A DNA stretch of 64,000 bases from Adiantum capillus-veneris (GCA_014529385.2 CM043945.1:670312-734311), one strand, 5' to 3'. Positions 46,258 through 58,524 are shown, numbered from the stretch's first letter. Numbers and translations are program-made. Notes: a model not told the origin generated them from the letters alone.

Positions 46258-46600
46258 AGGTTGCGTCCTCCCGGGCTTAGTCGCCAGCTGCTCCAGCACA
46301 CGCCTGCTCACTTTCTCTGATTTCAGTGAGCTTTGGCAAGCGTTCGCAGGTCGAAAAATACTTTGGGAAAGCTACAAGAGCTTGGTCTGCTCAGAATTTT
46401 GATTTGGGCTCATTTAGGCCTCCATTACCACTACAGGCAGTACTGCACAGGCTATTTCGTCATTTTGTGCAAATTTTTTTTCATTGTCGTTTTCGGCATA
46501 ACAGGTGCCTTATAGTCTTCTACGGTTTGTGCTATATAGCACGTGTTGGTTCCGCTCCATTTCTCCTATTTTTGGGCAGTTTTCAGGTGCAACATTTATC

Positions 46601-47110
46601 ATGGATGACAACAACAACACAGATGTGTTCAAGATGTTTGCTGTTGAGGATAGGTTGGATGGGGACAACTACCCTATGTGGGTTTATATGATGCAACACG
46701 TTCTTGTGTCAAAGGGTGTCTGGAACATTGTGCAGGGCATTGATGTACGTCCTGGTTCTGAGGATGTAGGCGATGTTGAGGATGTTGCAGGTCTTGTTGC
46801 AAGGATAGCAGCTGTTAGAGTTGTTTTTCCTACAACAGAACAAGCTCGTTGGGATGCTAAGGATGCGCAGGCTCATGCATTGATTGCGTTGTCTGTGAAG
46901 CGCACCATTGTTCCTTACATCCGATCAACAAAATTTGCAAAACAGGCTTGGGATATTTTAACAGTTCTTTATGCAAGTAGCAATGAGGCTAAAATTGCTT
47001 TGCTGCGTAAAGAGTTGGAGTTGAAGATTATGCATGAGAAAGATGATATGGACACTTTCCTCGCTAGTGTTAAGGATATCAATGAGCAGCTTATTTCTTC
47101 AGGTGAAGTA
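46601..47110 (+). pseudogene. Copia Gag N-terminal part
   Basis: The ATG at 46601 starts MDDNNNTDVFKMF, followed by LDGDNYPMWVYMMQ, AWDILTVLYAS and KDINEQLISSGEV, the usual copia Gag (UBN2-type) order. The frame is then disrupted by a MITE of about 260 bp. Gag resumes near 47379 (DSSLV, stop, TILDALPDSYQTF), so a TAG near 47392 is a second lesion. Confidence 0.88.
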
Positions 47111-47369
47111 AGACCATATTATGGAATTTGGGACTTTCCCTTGAGTCTCGGACTCATGATCAAAACTATGAGTCATCATAACTTGAACACCCCTAATCCA
47201 AATTTTACACTTGGTGGCGCAATCAATTCCATTTTTAAAGGGCTTTTCAAAGATAGGTCACTTGATAGGGCTTTGAGAAACTTAAAGACAAGTTAACCGG
47301 TCCGCACTTCTTTATTTAAGAAAGAATTGAAATGGGAAAATTCCCATTCTCCCTAATATGGTGTTAAGT
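47111..47369. mobile_element. MITE inserted in copia gag
   Basis: The ends form imperfect inverted repeats of about 33 bp: GACCATATTATGG...TTTGGGACTTTCCC on the left against ACACCATATTAGGG...ATGGGAATTTTCCC read from the right. Gag coding matches the family on both sides, so this block is an insertion. Flanking TAA/TAA or GTA/GTT could be a 3-bp target duplication, which would suit PIF/Harbinger, but the exact ends are uncertain. Confidence 0.7.
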
Positions 47370-47378
47370 TATTTCAGA

Positions 47379-49247
47379 TAGTTCCCTTGTGTAGACTATT
47401 CTTGATGCCTTACCAGATTCTTACCAGACTTTTGCTAGTACTTGGAGACTTATGACCCAAGGAAATCCAGAAGTTGTCAAGTTTGATGCATTATGCACAT
47501 TGCTGTTGCAAGAGTCACTTTCTAGAAAAAACACGACTAGACAACGTGCAGTTGAACATGCTTTTATTGCTTCTCAAAGAAAGGGTGGTAACAGTAATGC
47601 AGCCACTTCTTATGGTTCTGCTGCGAGTGGCAAAAATTCTGTTCCTAATGCTTCTGCTGGCAGCAATTCATCTGGAAACTCTGGTGATAAGGGAAAAAAG
47701 AAGATGCGTTGCCATTATTGTAAAGCCAATGATCACTTGATCAAGTTGTGTCCTAAGTTGAAGGCCAAAGAGGCTAAGAAGAAAGAGGGTGGTTCCACTG
47801 CAAATGCTGGTTCCACTACAAATGCAGCCATTGTTGAGTCTTCTGTGAAAGGAGACTGTGTTGCTGATGTAGATGCAGAATGGGCTTTTAGCGCAGAGTG
47901 CACTTACAATCCTGCTGTGCATGATGCATGCTTGTCAGTTGCTGCAGATTCACATGTGTGGTATTTTGACAGTGGTGCTACAAAGCACATTACCTCACAT
48001 CGTGAATTGTTTACCTCTCTCGAGTCTGTCCCTCATGGGAATTTAGTCACTTGTGCCAACAACGCCTCTTATCTAGTTCAGGGAGTTGGAAAGATTGTGC
48101 TCACTGCTGCTAATGGCAGCTCCTTCACACTTGTTGATGCACTTTATGTACCTGAGATCAAGAAGAATCTCTTGTCTGTATCCGCACTTGCTGGACTTGG
48201 ACTTGTAATCAAATTTGTGGATGACAGATGTACAGTTCATGATCTCAGTTTTGGTGATGAAATTGTTGCATCTGGGCTTTTGTGCCATGGGCTGTATAAG
48301 CTCACTTTGTATGATAAGCGTGGACAAAATTTTGCAAATGCTGTTGTAGATTCAAGGGCTATTTTAGATGCAAAACTTTGGCATGCACATTTTGGTCATT
48401 TGAATTTTGCTAGTTTGCTGCGTTTGCAGAAATCTGATATGGTTGCTTCTTTGTCACCTCTTGAAGCACCTGTCAAACATGTTTGTGAAGGCTGTATTTT
48501 GGGTAAGATGCAACGTTCTAAATTTCCAAAGGATGGTTCAGTTCGGGCCACATGCAGGTTGCAGCTTGTGCATAGTGATGTTTGTGGGCCCATGCAAACT
48601 CTGTCCTTGGGCAATTACCTGTACTTCGTGAATTTCATTGATGATCACTCCAGGCATGCATGGGTATTTCCGCTTAAAGCGAAGTCCAAAGTTTTTATGT
48701 GCTTCAAACAATTTCTGGGTATGGCTGAAAATGTCTCGAAATGTACTATGGGTACCCTCCGTTCCGATCGAGGGGGGGAGTATATGTCTCATGAACTTAA
48801 TGCATTTCTGGCTAGTCGTGGGATAAAACACCAATGTACAGTGCCTTATACACCTTAGCAAAATGGTGTTGCTGAGAGGAAAAACAGGTCACTGACAGAA
48901 ATGGCACGATGTATGGTCAAAAGTCAAGCTTTTCCGCATTCTTTTTGGCTTGAGGCCATCATGTGTGCCACTTATGTACTTAACAGGTGTCCTACGAAAG
49001 CTTTGCAGTCTATTACTCCATATGAAGCATGGCATGATAGAAAGCCTTCTATTGAGAACATGCGTGTTTTTGGCTGTTTGGCATATGCTTTGGTGCCACA
49101 AGTGCAACACAGAAAATTGGATGATAAGGCTGTCAAATGTATTTTTGTTGGTTATAGTGCCGAAAGCAAAGGTTACAGGTTGTATCATCCGCAAACAAAA
49201 CGTATTCTGGCTTCACGGGATGTAGTGTTTGTGGAAGATTTTGTTTA
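47379..49247 (+). pseudogene. Copia Gag end, zinc knuckle, protease and integrase
   Basis: In one frame from 47452 come the CCHC knuckle CHYCKANDHLIKLC (about 47710-47751), the protease motif WYFDSGATKHITSHREL (about 47959-48010, catalytic DSG intact), the integrase HHCC region (HAHFGHLN, CEGCILGK; about 48380-48510), and the catalytic core with LVHSDVCGPM and SDRGGEYMS. A TAG at about 48856 interrupts the TP-QNGVAERKNR motif, which holds the third acidic residue. The frame then continues through FGCLAYALVP and VGYSAESKGYRLYHP to a TAG at 49245-49247. Catalytic residues are present, but at least two stops prevent full-length translation. Confidence 0.93.
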
Positions 49248-49578
49248 GTCCTTGCTGTCATGTACTAGAGACAATAATGTAAGCTCACATGACATTTATG
49301 ACACTCTGTTGCCTCTTTTCAGTGGGGAAAATACGAATGTAAGTTCCAATGAGGCAAATGTACAGCCTATGGGGGTTTCTGAAAATGTTTTAGATCAGCC
49401 TATTATTGATGCAGATGTACACGATGTACTTGATGAGGAAAGGGCTGAAAATGAGCAGGATAGAGGTATGCCAAAATGGCTAGTGCACACTTTGCGTGAC
49501 AGTAAATTGGATGCACCTTTGTCTAGTCGTACTCGTTTAGGCTCTCACCATGCATATTATGCATCAAATTGATATGCT

Positions 49579-51078
49579 TTGGCTGTGTCTAACCTACATG
49601 ATGTTGAGGAGCCTCTGTCTTTTGATGAAGCACAAAATTCAGAAAATTGGATGGCTGCCATGCAATCAGAATATGATGCACTTATAGAAAATGACACATG
49701 GAGTTTATGTGATTTGCCTCCTGGCAAAAAGGCCATTGGTACGAAGTGGGTTTACAAGTTGAAACGCAAGACGGATGGTGAGATCGATCGCCATAAGGCT
49801 CAACCTGTTGCAAAGGGTTATGCACAGCAAAAAGGCATAGATTATGAAGAGACTTTTTCTCCCACTTGTCGTATGACTACTGTGCGTTTTCTATGTGCAT
49901 TGGTAGCTCATTTTGGTTGGGATGTACATCAATCAGACATTGTTATTGCTTTCTTGAATGGTGACATATTTGAGGAAGTTTATGTAACACAGCCTCGCGG
50001 TTTTGTCATAAAAGGACAAGAGGACAAAGTGTGCAGATGTAAGAAGGATTTGTATGGGTTGAAGCAATCTTCTCGTGCTTGGTATGAGAAAGCTGACACT
50101 CATTTGGTTAAACAAGGCTTTCATAACAGTCCAACTGAAAGCACATTGTATGTAAAGTGTGACGGTGATGTACTTCTCATTGTGGTTCTTTATGTTGATG
50201 ATTTGCTGATCACTGGACGAAATGAGAGACATATTGCTGAATTTAAGGCTGATTTGATTGCTACTTTCAAGATGAAAGATTTGGGGCTGTTTCATCATTA
50301 CTTGGTTATACAGTTTAAGCAGTGTGATGATGGTATTTCCTTGTGTCAGAAAAGTTACATAGAGACATTGCTATGTAAGTTTGGACTTGAGAATTGCAAA
50401 CCTATTGCCACTCCCATGGAAACAGGTTTGAAGTTGAGTGTACATGATGCTGGTGATCCTGCTGATGTCACTCTTTACCAAACTGTTGTTGGCTGCCTCA
50501 TTTATGTATGCAACACTAGGCCAGATATTCAGTTTGCAGTCTCACAGGTCAACAGATTTATGCATAGCCCAGGGTCTAAGCATTGGCAAGCTGTCAAGAG
50601 GATTTTCCGCTACCTTAGTGGCACTTTACATCTTGGCTTGTTTTATCCCAAGGGGGGATCATTGCCGCCAGACTTACATGCTTTTTAGGACTCAGATTGG
50701 GTTGGTTGTTTTGACACGCGAGTGTCCTCAAGTGGTTTTTGTTTCATGCTTGGAAGTTCATGTATATCATGGTTGAGCAAGAAGCAACCTACTGTGGCCA
50801 CTTCGAGTGATTTGGGTGTTGGATAGGACACTGCCAACACTATCTACACTAATAGTCAGAGCGCATTGGAAGTTGCAAGGAACCCAGTTTTTCATGCTCG
50901 CGCAAAGAACATTGAGGTGCATTACCACTATGTCAGGGAGAGGCTCTTAGCAAGAGAGATCAGCTTGGCTTATGTGCCAACACATGACAACCTTGTAGAT
51001 CTTTTCACAAAGGCATTGTGTTATGAGAAGCTTGAAGCTTTCCGCAAAGCTTTGGGCTTACTCCCCTTTGTGGACTGA
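49579..51078 (+). pseudogene. Copia reverse transcriptase and RNase H
   Basis: RT is well preserved from 49579: WMAAMQSEYDAL, GTKWVYKLKRK, YAQQKGIDYEETFSP, GLKQSSRAWY and the catalytic YVDDLLITG (from 50191). A TGA at 49570-49572 cuts it from upstream sequence and a TAG at 50686-50688 separates RT from RNase H. RNase H starts DSDWVGCFDTRVSSSGFCF, but after VATSSD it jumps to TIYTNSQSALEVARN. The segment with the conserved EAEY-type acidic residue is therefore missing, along with part of the fold. The C-terminal motif HARAKNIEVHYHYVRE is present. Confidence 0.93.
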
Positions 51079-51153
51079 TCCTGTCCTTAGGGCATGGCAC
51101 TTCCCTTTACTCATGTGCCAGCTCTCGTTCACCGCATCACTCCAGGGGGGATT

Positions 51154-51378
51154 TGTTACCATATACATGTGGTAGTGATGTGTGTGAACACACTAGGACC
51201 GCCGGGGCATTTTTTCCCTCTTTAGGAGGTTTTTTCCCCCGTGCATTGTATATACGCCCATCACTCTAGGGCTATCTATCTTTCCATTGCACACTAGGTA
51301 ACACTCTCTATTGTGTGCCTTGAGCTTCCTTCGTCTTCTCCAAGCTGTGTGTGTTTCTCTACAACCCTAATTCCAACA
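51154..51378 (+). repeat. 3' LTR of the copia element
   Basis: 225 bp, preceded by the purine stretch CCAGGGGGGAT and followed by TTTTC. Confidence 0.95.
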
Positions 51379-51383
51379 TTTTC

Positions 51384-52759
51384 TTTAAAGCTAAACCTTG
51401 CTCCCTATTTAGAGCTCTACTAACCTACCAATACTATTGGTAGATTGTATCAAATGTAGTAGACTGACATTTTGTACAAAATACTTTCATATCAATGACA
51501 AATACTTATTTGGTGTAAATATCTCACCTTGTTGTTGGTTTTGTTTTTCATTTGTTTGGTACAAATGTCTCATCTTGTTGGTTTCTTTTTTCACTTATTT
51601 GGTACAAATGTCTCATCTTGTTAATTTTCATTCTCATTTGATGCCATTGTCATGCCCTCAATATTGTATGATTTTTGTATGTTCAAAACAATGTGCAATC
51701 TTGTCTTCTAGTACTATAAATAGCTCAATCGGGTTTACGATCGACCAAGAGATAAAAGGATTCTAGATCCTCCTCCTCACTTCTTGTGAGCAAGAAGGAG
51801 AAGAAAAAAGAGAGAAAAGCCCATGAACACGAGAAGGTAGAGGAGGAAGTAGAAGAGAAGGTAGAGGTAGACTCTCATCCTATTTTCATTATCTCCACTT
51901 ATTTAAAAAACCTCCCCCCATGGTTGGGAGATTGTTTAGGTCCTTGAGTTGTAGGATTGGAAGATGGCATTGATTATGCTTTGGGCCTTGACATGCTATT
52001 GTCAACACAATTGGACTAGGAAAAACATGCAAAGAAAGATGCAAGGGCTACCACAATTATAGCAAAAATTGAAAGACTATTTGGGAGCTAGAGCCAATGA
52101 AAATTGTAGAATTAACAAGGGATGTAATGTTTTCTCGTTACAAAAAATACTAGTTCTCAAAGAGAGAATATGTAATGTTTACAAAATGCTCTCAAGGAGA
52201 GAATATGTACTATTTACAAAATGTTTTGCTATTCACAAAATTTTGGTTCACAAAATTTTTTGGTAGTTCTAGGAGTTGTAGGACTCTTCCTTGTGTTGAC
52301 CTCTTATGTTCTTCTTGGGATCTTTCTTGGTGTGTTTGGCTCTTCTTGTTTCTTTTTGTCCTCCTTGAGCTTTGTCTCTTTTGGTGTCTTTTCCTGCTTC
52401 TCTTCCTCCTTGGACTCTGCTCTTTTGGTGTCTTCTTTTTGTTCTCTGGGGCTCTAGCCCTTTTGGTGTTTTCTTCTGCTTATTATTTCCCTCCTCCTTC
52501 TTTGGTTTTGGTTCTTCTTATGTCTTTCTCTACCTCTTATTTGTCTCCTTCTTTTAATCCTCTTTGGCATGATTTTGTGTTTTTTTAGGGTTTTTTCTGG
52601 GGGCAACAGACTCCTTTACCTTCTTCTCTTCCTTTGGAACCTCCTCTTCCTTGGGCTTCTCTTCCTCCCTCTTTTCTCTTTTGTGTGGGTCTCCCTTGCT
52701 ACCATCAATGGTGTGTGGCCTCTTCCTTTGAAATATTTGGCCCATTTGGGGGCCTTGGT
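51384..52759. other. No gene seen; T-rich sequence with short repeats
   Basis: Between 51504 and 51637 a unit of about 50-55 bp (TTTGGTACAAATGTCTCATCTTG) occurs about three times. 52280-52700 is strongly pyrimidine-rich, with recurring CTCTTTTGGTGTCTTCT; the minus strand gives a Lys/Glu-rich frame (52554-52769) that I take for a by-product of this composition. Confidence 0.5.
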
Positions 52760-52903
52760 TTTCATGCAAACGGAAAACCTAGGGGTCACAAACTTGGGCC
52801 AAGGGCCGACTGCTAAACTGGGTAGAGAACCACAGAAGGGCAAGGCCTATATAAAGGGCCATAGGGAGGAGGGTTCTCCAAGGCATCTCCCAAGGCCCCA
52901 ACA
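52760..52903 (+). repeat. 5' LTR of the chromovirus shell
   Basis: 144 bp ending CCCCAACA. It contains a TATA-box-like CTATATAAAG near 52848-52857, flanked by GGC/GCC. Its first bases, TTTCATGC, correspond to TGTCATGC in the 3' copy. Confidence 0.7.
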
Positions 52904-53025
52904 ACTGGTATCAGAACCTTAGGCTATTCTAGGAAAAAAGAGGGCATGGTCTTCCTTTGCATGTGCATGCAATACATGCACTAGTTGAGTCGAGGAAGAC
53001 AAAGTCAAAGGTGTCCGTGTGTAGG

Positions 53026-53771
53026 TGTAACATTTAATGGCCTAGCAACTTGTGTGTAGAGAAAAATAGCATGAACATAGTGAGAATTTCATTAGAATAG
53101 ATTCCTAATGAGAATAACAAGACTGCTTGGGTGGAGAGAACAACAAAAAGTATCACACCTAGTTAGATAGCATGAACAATACTTCAAAAGAGAGAGAAAT
53201 TAAGCTATTGACAACAATTGAGGACCAGATTTACATGGAGCCCGGTCCCCCCTCCAGAAGGCTTTGTATTATGGTTTCTCTTATCAAGAGAGACATTTAC
53301 AATACAATTCTTTGTGTTCCTTCAATACTAGCTAGTGGAATGAAGATGGAAGCTTCAATGACTAAGAAAAACACTTATCAAACAAAAAATAAATTCCCTC
53401 ACGGTCTCAGACCCAAGACCTCACATACCTTCAAAGATGGTGAGAGCTAGTGGGGTATGAGAGTAGATTGAGAGGAAGAAGGAGTAGTTTTTACAAGAAA
53501 TATGTACATCTCCTCACATAATCACTCATATTAGCATAGCTTACCTTAGTAATTAGCATGGTAGAGGAGATGAGCAGGCATTGAAGCTTATCTCTTGGTT
53601 GGATTTGCATCACAAAGCCAAGAGTTGTTGGTGTAGACCACCCTTCTCACAAGCTTGGAGTAGCTGATAAGCTTTCCATTAAAGCTTGAGAAGGAGAGAG
53701 AGAGAATCTTCTTACTCCACAAATGGACTAGTGTGACTGTGTATGCAATAATGCATTGAGAAAATCAGACC

Positions 53772-53807
<36 letters not shown>

Positions 53808-54622
53808 TGGTTGACCCCTCCTGCTATTTGCTCATGCTCACACCCTATTGGACCTCTCTAGGCTTAGCCAATGGAATTTCAAGAGCATAATTGATAGCCT
53901 TCTGACATGTGTCCCCCTTTCCCCTTTTGTGAGAGCTTTAGGTAATTAATTAATGCAACTAAACTCTCATTGATCCCCTTTGTCTCCTGGCCAATAGGAA
54001 TCAGGCAAGCCATTGGGCTGTTGAATGCTCATTGGACCCCTTGGGAGACTTTTCAATAGTCCTCTAGAGAGCTTAATTCCTATTGGTTCTTTTATTAAGT
54101 GTTTTTAAATTAATGAAACTAGATTGACTCTAGCCTAATTCTCATTGGTCCACCTCCCTGGCCATCCAATAGGATTTGAGTACACCTTGTGGACATCTGG
54201 GCTAGGGAGTTGACATATGTCCCTCTTTCCTCTTGTGTAAAGGAAGCTTGTGAGCTAGTGTGTGTGTTTCTCTCTCATCCCCGACTTCCAGGGCTTGCCG
54301 CCTCCTAAGTAGGACTCTTTGAAGACTTTTTGGCACACACACTAAGCATCCAATTTTTCTAGTGATTGACCTTTGCACACAACCTTTGAATTTTGGAACC
54401 TTAGCACTTTGAAATTCTTAATGGGCTAAACCTTAGGGTCTTTTAAGCCCATTGTTGCACCTTGCTCTTTTGCAGATGACCTCCCCTTTGGATCCCTACT
54501 GTGGCTGGTCTGTCAGCTTAACCAATATTCTAGATTTTTCTCCCCTGGCACTTCCCCATCTTAAATGATCAGTTTAACATGAGAAAATCATTTAGGAGAT
54601 TTAGCTATTAGATATTATGAAA
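53026..54622 (-). repeat. 3' LTR of the minus-strand gypsy element
   Basis: About 1597 bp, full-length form of the family LTR. It contains a C12(TC)n tract (53770-53807). The inner end has lost the canonical TG (TTTCATAATATC on the minus strand). Confidence 0.88.
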
Positions 54623-54623
54623 A

Positions 54624-54636
54624 TACCTCTCTCTTG
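54624..54636 (-). other. Polypurine tract
   Basis: On the minus strand CAAGAGAGAGGTA stands next to the LTR, identical to the tract at 3265-3277 in the plus-strand family copy. Confidence 0.85.
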
Positions 54637-55030
54637 AAATCATAGTCATCCTGGACTATGGGGTAGAGAGGATAAAGCATATTATTAGTCCTTTTTCTAG
54701 CAGGTAAAGAATCCATATGTTACCCTACGACATTGTTCTAGTATGGATGACTAGTCCATTTGGTGCTTGAGAGCCTAAGCTTCCGCAAGCATGTTTGCAC
54801 ATTAGTCCTATCAATCTTCCATAGTAGAGTGACAAGCTCTACTTGGTGTTTGGGAGACGTCGTCTCCACAAAATTGATCTAAGCATGCAAACTACTCCAC
54901 ATCTGTGCACAATTAAGAAAAAGAGAGTCTTATAAGACAAAAACTTTGTTCATTTTAAACATTTGTACATTTGCTTACTCTAGGGAAGCATTGTAAGAAT
55001 TGACAAGGTTTAGGTTATCCTTTAGTTGTA
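54637..55030 (-). other. 3' untranslated region of the gypsy element
   Basis: Non-coding; similar to about 900-1370 of the plus-strand fragment (CTACTATGGAA, TACATGCTTGC and related phrases). Confidence 0.65.
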
Positions 55031-56553
55031 TGCCTTGCTTACATCTAGCATCTTCAAAAGAATAATTCTTAAACTTAATAAGACATCGTCGGATAGCTTA
55101 CTGCCTCTTAGTACCTTGTCTTCATGTCAGAGAATAGACTTGGGCTGTAGCACCTCTTCTTGGTCCTCGATCTCCTGTGGATCTTCAATAGTTGGTTCTT
55201 GAGGTGGCTCTCCTTTGTAAGGCTTTAGTAGGCTCACATGAAAAGCATTGTATATGAGCCAATGGCTGGGTACCTTGAGTTGATAGTCCATCTCATTGAT
55301 TGGCCTAAGAATCTGGAAGGGACCATAGTACCTTTTTGCTAACTTAGCATATTACTTTTGGTGTCCTGTAGGATTCTTTCCTGTCATGTACCTTAATCAA
55401 GCCTTGGGAATTTAAGTAAGACCCAATCATTTTCTTTAAAGGTTTGGGCTCTTCTGTGCTTATCAATAGTAGCCTTTTGACTTTGTTGTGAGATAGAGAT
55501 AGCATCCTTAATCTTTTGGAAAGATTCTTGTAGTTCTTGGCTATACTCATCTACAACGAAGATCTTCCCGTGTACCTTAAGTAGCAGGGGGATTTTTGAT
55601 CTTCCCTCAATGACCTCAAAGGGTGCTTTTCCCGTGGAAGTATGTACAGTGTTATTGTAGGCATACTCCACTAAGGGTAAGTAATTCTTTCATTGGGATC
55701 TTTGATCTACTTCTGTTACATAGGCTTTTAGTAGATCAAGAATTGTTAGGTCTATTTCACTTTGGCCATCCATTTGGGGATGATAGGTCAAAGAGAAGTT
55801 TAGCCTTGTCCCTAAATTCTCAAATAGACCCTTCCAAAAATAACTGGTCATTCTAGGATCTCTATCCGACACTATGGACATTGATAAGCCATGGTACTTG
55901 AAGATTTGTGAAATGAAGAGGTTGCCATTTGATGGGCTTTGATAGTCTTTTTGACAGGTATAAAATGAGCTTGTTTATTGAACCTATCTACTATCTTCCA
56001 TATTCTCGTATTCCCATGGATAGACATCAAAAGATAAAATCCATGGATATGCTCTCCCATGGTGAATTAGGATTGGAAAAGGTTGAAGCAATCTAGGTTG
56101 CTTCCCTCTATGAAACTTCGTCTTTTGGCATACCACACATTTAGAAACATACTCTTGTATGTTTGCTTTCATGGTAGGCCAATAGAAATATGTTTCAATC
56201 CCTTTTAGGGTAGACTGAATCCCTCTATGCCCTGCATAAGGAGGAACATGAGATTCATACATTACTTTCTCACGGAGTGAGTTAGTAACGCATAGTCTAT
56301 TGCCATAGAGAAGATAACCATCTTGTAAAGTAAATGGTTCCTCTTTCTTCCCTAGTGCAAGGGCTGAAATCACATCTCTAAAATCGAGATCAATAGAATA
56401 CTCATCTATCATAGAAGATAGATCATTGTGAGTTGCTATGGAAACAACATTCACTCTCGGTCTTCTTGAGAGTGCACCGGCTACTTGATTATGCTTGCCA
56501 GCAACGTGAGCAATATGAAAATGAAATTCCAAAAGGAAATTTTCCCACCTCAT
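55031..56553 (-). pseudogene. Gypsy integrase and chromodomain-like tail
   Basis: The H2C2 zinc-binding region (GHRGIQSTLKGIETYFYWP, CVVCQKTK) is encoded near 56150-56250. The core follows with VDRFNKQAHFIPV and SDRDPRMTSYFW...YHPQMDGQSE, then LVEYAYNN-type and NDWVLLKFPR segments at 55393-55671. After further frame changes come [30 protein letters not shown] and a weak chromodomain (LIKFKNYSFEDAR, near 55050-55090). Several stops and frameshifts split it into pieces. Confidence 0.88.
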
Positions 56554-56559
56554 TTGTTT

Positions 56560-57740
56560 GTTAGAGAGCTTGGTCTACGTCATGAAGTAATTAAGACTTT
56601 GGTGATCCGTTCGCAGAATGAAAAGAGTCCCCAATAAATAGTGCTTCCATGAGTCTAAGGCATGTAGAACTCCGAGGAGTTCCTTTTCATATATGCCTAG
56701 AGCTTGCTCAATAGAGTCAAGCCTTTGAATTTCATAGGCTATGGCGTGCCCTTCTTGGAGCAAAACAGCTCCAAGGCAATCACCACAAGCATCACATTGG
56801 ACCTCAAATGGCTTTGGGCGATCTGGTAGTGTGAGCAGAGGTTGAGAGATAAGCTTTTCTTTAAGCTTTTCGAAAGCATTGTTCTCCTTGGCAGACCATA
56901 TATACCTAATGTTTTTCTTTGTTAGGTCATGTAATGGTCCTACGATTTGTCAGAACTTTTCTATGAAGCGTCTATAGTATGCACACATACCTATAAAGCT
57001 TCTTAGTTCATGAAGATTCCTTGGTTTAGGCCATCCTTTTATTACCTCTAGCTTGGATGGATCCATTTGGATGCCATCTTTTAATTAACATAAAGTTTAT
57101 TCTCTCTTAGAATTTGAAATATTACATGGAGGTGTTTCTTGTGTTCGTCTAATGAATTAGAGTAGATGATGATATCATCAAAGAACACTCTAGTAAAGGT
57201 TTAGTGAGGCCTGAATAGCTTCTCCATCAAGCGGTTGAATGTGGCTGGTGCATTGGTAAAGTCAAAAGGCATGACAATATATTCATAAAGACCAAACATA
57301 GTGCAAAATGCGGTCTTTACAATGTCTTGATCAACTATCCTTATTTTATGATAGCCACTTTTTAGGTCAATTCTACTGAAGTAGGTGGACCCTTGTAGCT
57401 TCTACCCGTGGAACGAGAAACCTATTCTTGAGAGTGATCCTATTTAGTGCTCTATAGTCGACAACACATACGATATGTGCCGTCTTTATTTTGCACTAAT
57501 AGCACATGTGAGAAAAATGGAGATGAGCTAGGCCTAACCATGCCCTTCTCAACTAACTCATGCACTTGCCGCATAATCTCGTATTGTTGACCTTGAGAAA
57601 CTCTATAAGGAAGTTTATTAGGCGGTGAACTTCCTGGAAGAAGTTCAATTGCATGGTCATCATTGCCTCGTTTAGGAGGTAGTTCACAAGGGATGTCGTC
57701 AATAAAGACATCTTGAAACCCCTTGAGAAAATTGGATAAT
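56560..57740 (-). pseudogene. Gypsy reverse transcriptase and RNase H
   Basis: RT motifs on the minus strand include [53 protein letters not shown] and the catalytic FFDD (57174-57185) followed by IIIYSNSLDEH. RNase H (56575-56800) has CDACGDCLGAVLLQEGHAI, YEKELLGVLHAL and LRTDHQSL, so its acidic residues are largely in place. Frameshifts and stops occur between motifs, so no single ORF spans the domain. Confidence 0.88.
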
Positions 57741-57744
57741 TACT

Positions 57745-58524
57745 CTAATTCCTTGTGTGTGTGTGTATATTTTCTTTTGCTAAAACATTAGGTACATATT
57801 GAGAATCTTTAACAAAAATCATGTACATGGAAATAGAGCTCTTTATTGACTTATTGAAAGCTTGCATATGTACAATGGGTATGGTGTTACCCATTTCTTT
57901 GGCATCTATGTACATATCTTTTTCCCTGAACCTAAAGTAGATTCTCCTTTCAGGGAATTCAACATTGGCATCCATGCAACCAAACCATGATGCCCCTAGG
58001 ATTACATCCTGCTTGAGAGGAGAGATAAAGAAGTCCTCTTTGTCCACATAGCTTTGGACATGGAGCCTCAATTTCCCAATCAAGGGAGTGACTGAAGCTT
58101 CTTGCCCCTTGAAAGCACCATCTGCGGGCAGGACATCTCCCATCTCGTAAGCTTGTATGCCTAGCTTGGTGGCCAACTCTGTGGATATGAAATTGTGAGT
58201 AGAACCACGGTCAAAGAGAATAAAAGCATCATGTTCTCTTACCTTTCCCCAAGCATGGCATAGAGGAGATCCTTTGTGGTGAGTTTCCTCCTCTTGGATT
58301 TCAACCAAGGTAGCTCTAGGAGGCTCATGGCGGTTGTTCTTTTGGGGACAAGCACGGAACGCATGTGCTTGCTTGACGCACTTGAAGCAAAAGGTTATCC
58401 TTGCAATAACACTCAAGCTCTTCAGGAGAGAGTTTGTTTTTGCCTTTGAAAACTCCCTTCTCCTTAGCTTTGTTGGAACTACCCTTGGGAGACTTTTCGA
58501 CATTGTCCTTCCTCTTAGGCTCAT
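57745..58524 (-). pseudogene. Gypsy zinc knuckle and aspartic protease
   Basis: The knuckle CFKCVKQAHAFRAC (CX2CX4HX4C) is followed by the protease core FILFDRGSTHNFIST and later QDVILGASWFG. The catalytic triplet reads D-R-G where retropepsins have D-S-G or D-T-G, probably inactivating. The frame is otherwise open for 259 codons. Confidence 0.85.

Larger units (their letters stand above)
46019..51378 (+). mobile_element. Nearly complete Ty1/copia retrotransposon
   Basis: Two 225-bp LTRs (46019-46243, 51154-51378) with TGTTACC...TTCCAACA ends are flanked by perfect TTTTC duplications (46014-46018, 51379-51383). The tRNA-iMet primer site is at 46246-46257. Coding order is Gag, zinc knuckle, protease, integrase, RT, RNase H, the copia order. 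The LTRs differ at 7 positions by eye, so insertion is fairly recent, but several stop codons, an inserted MITE in gag and a deletion in RNase H have disabled it. Confidence 0.95.

Noticed and set aside
52554-52769. Lys/Glu-rich minus-strand frame
   Set aside because: Explained by the pyrimidine-rich plus strand and internal short repeats; no domain.
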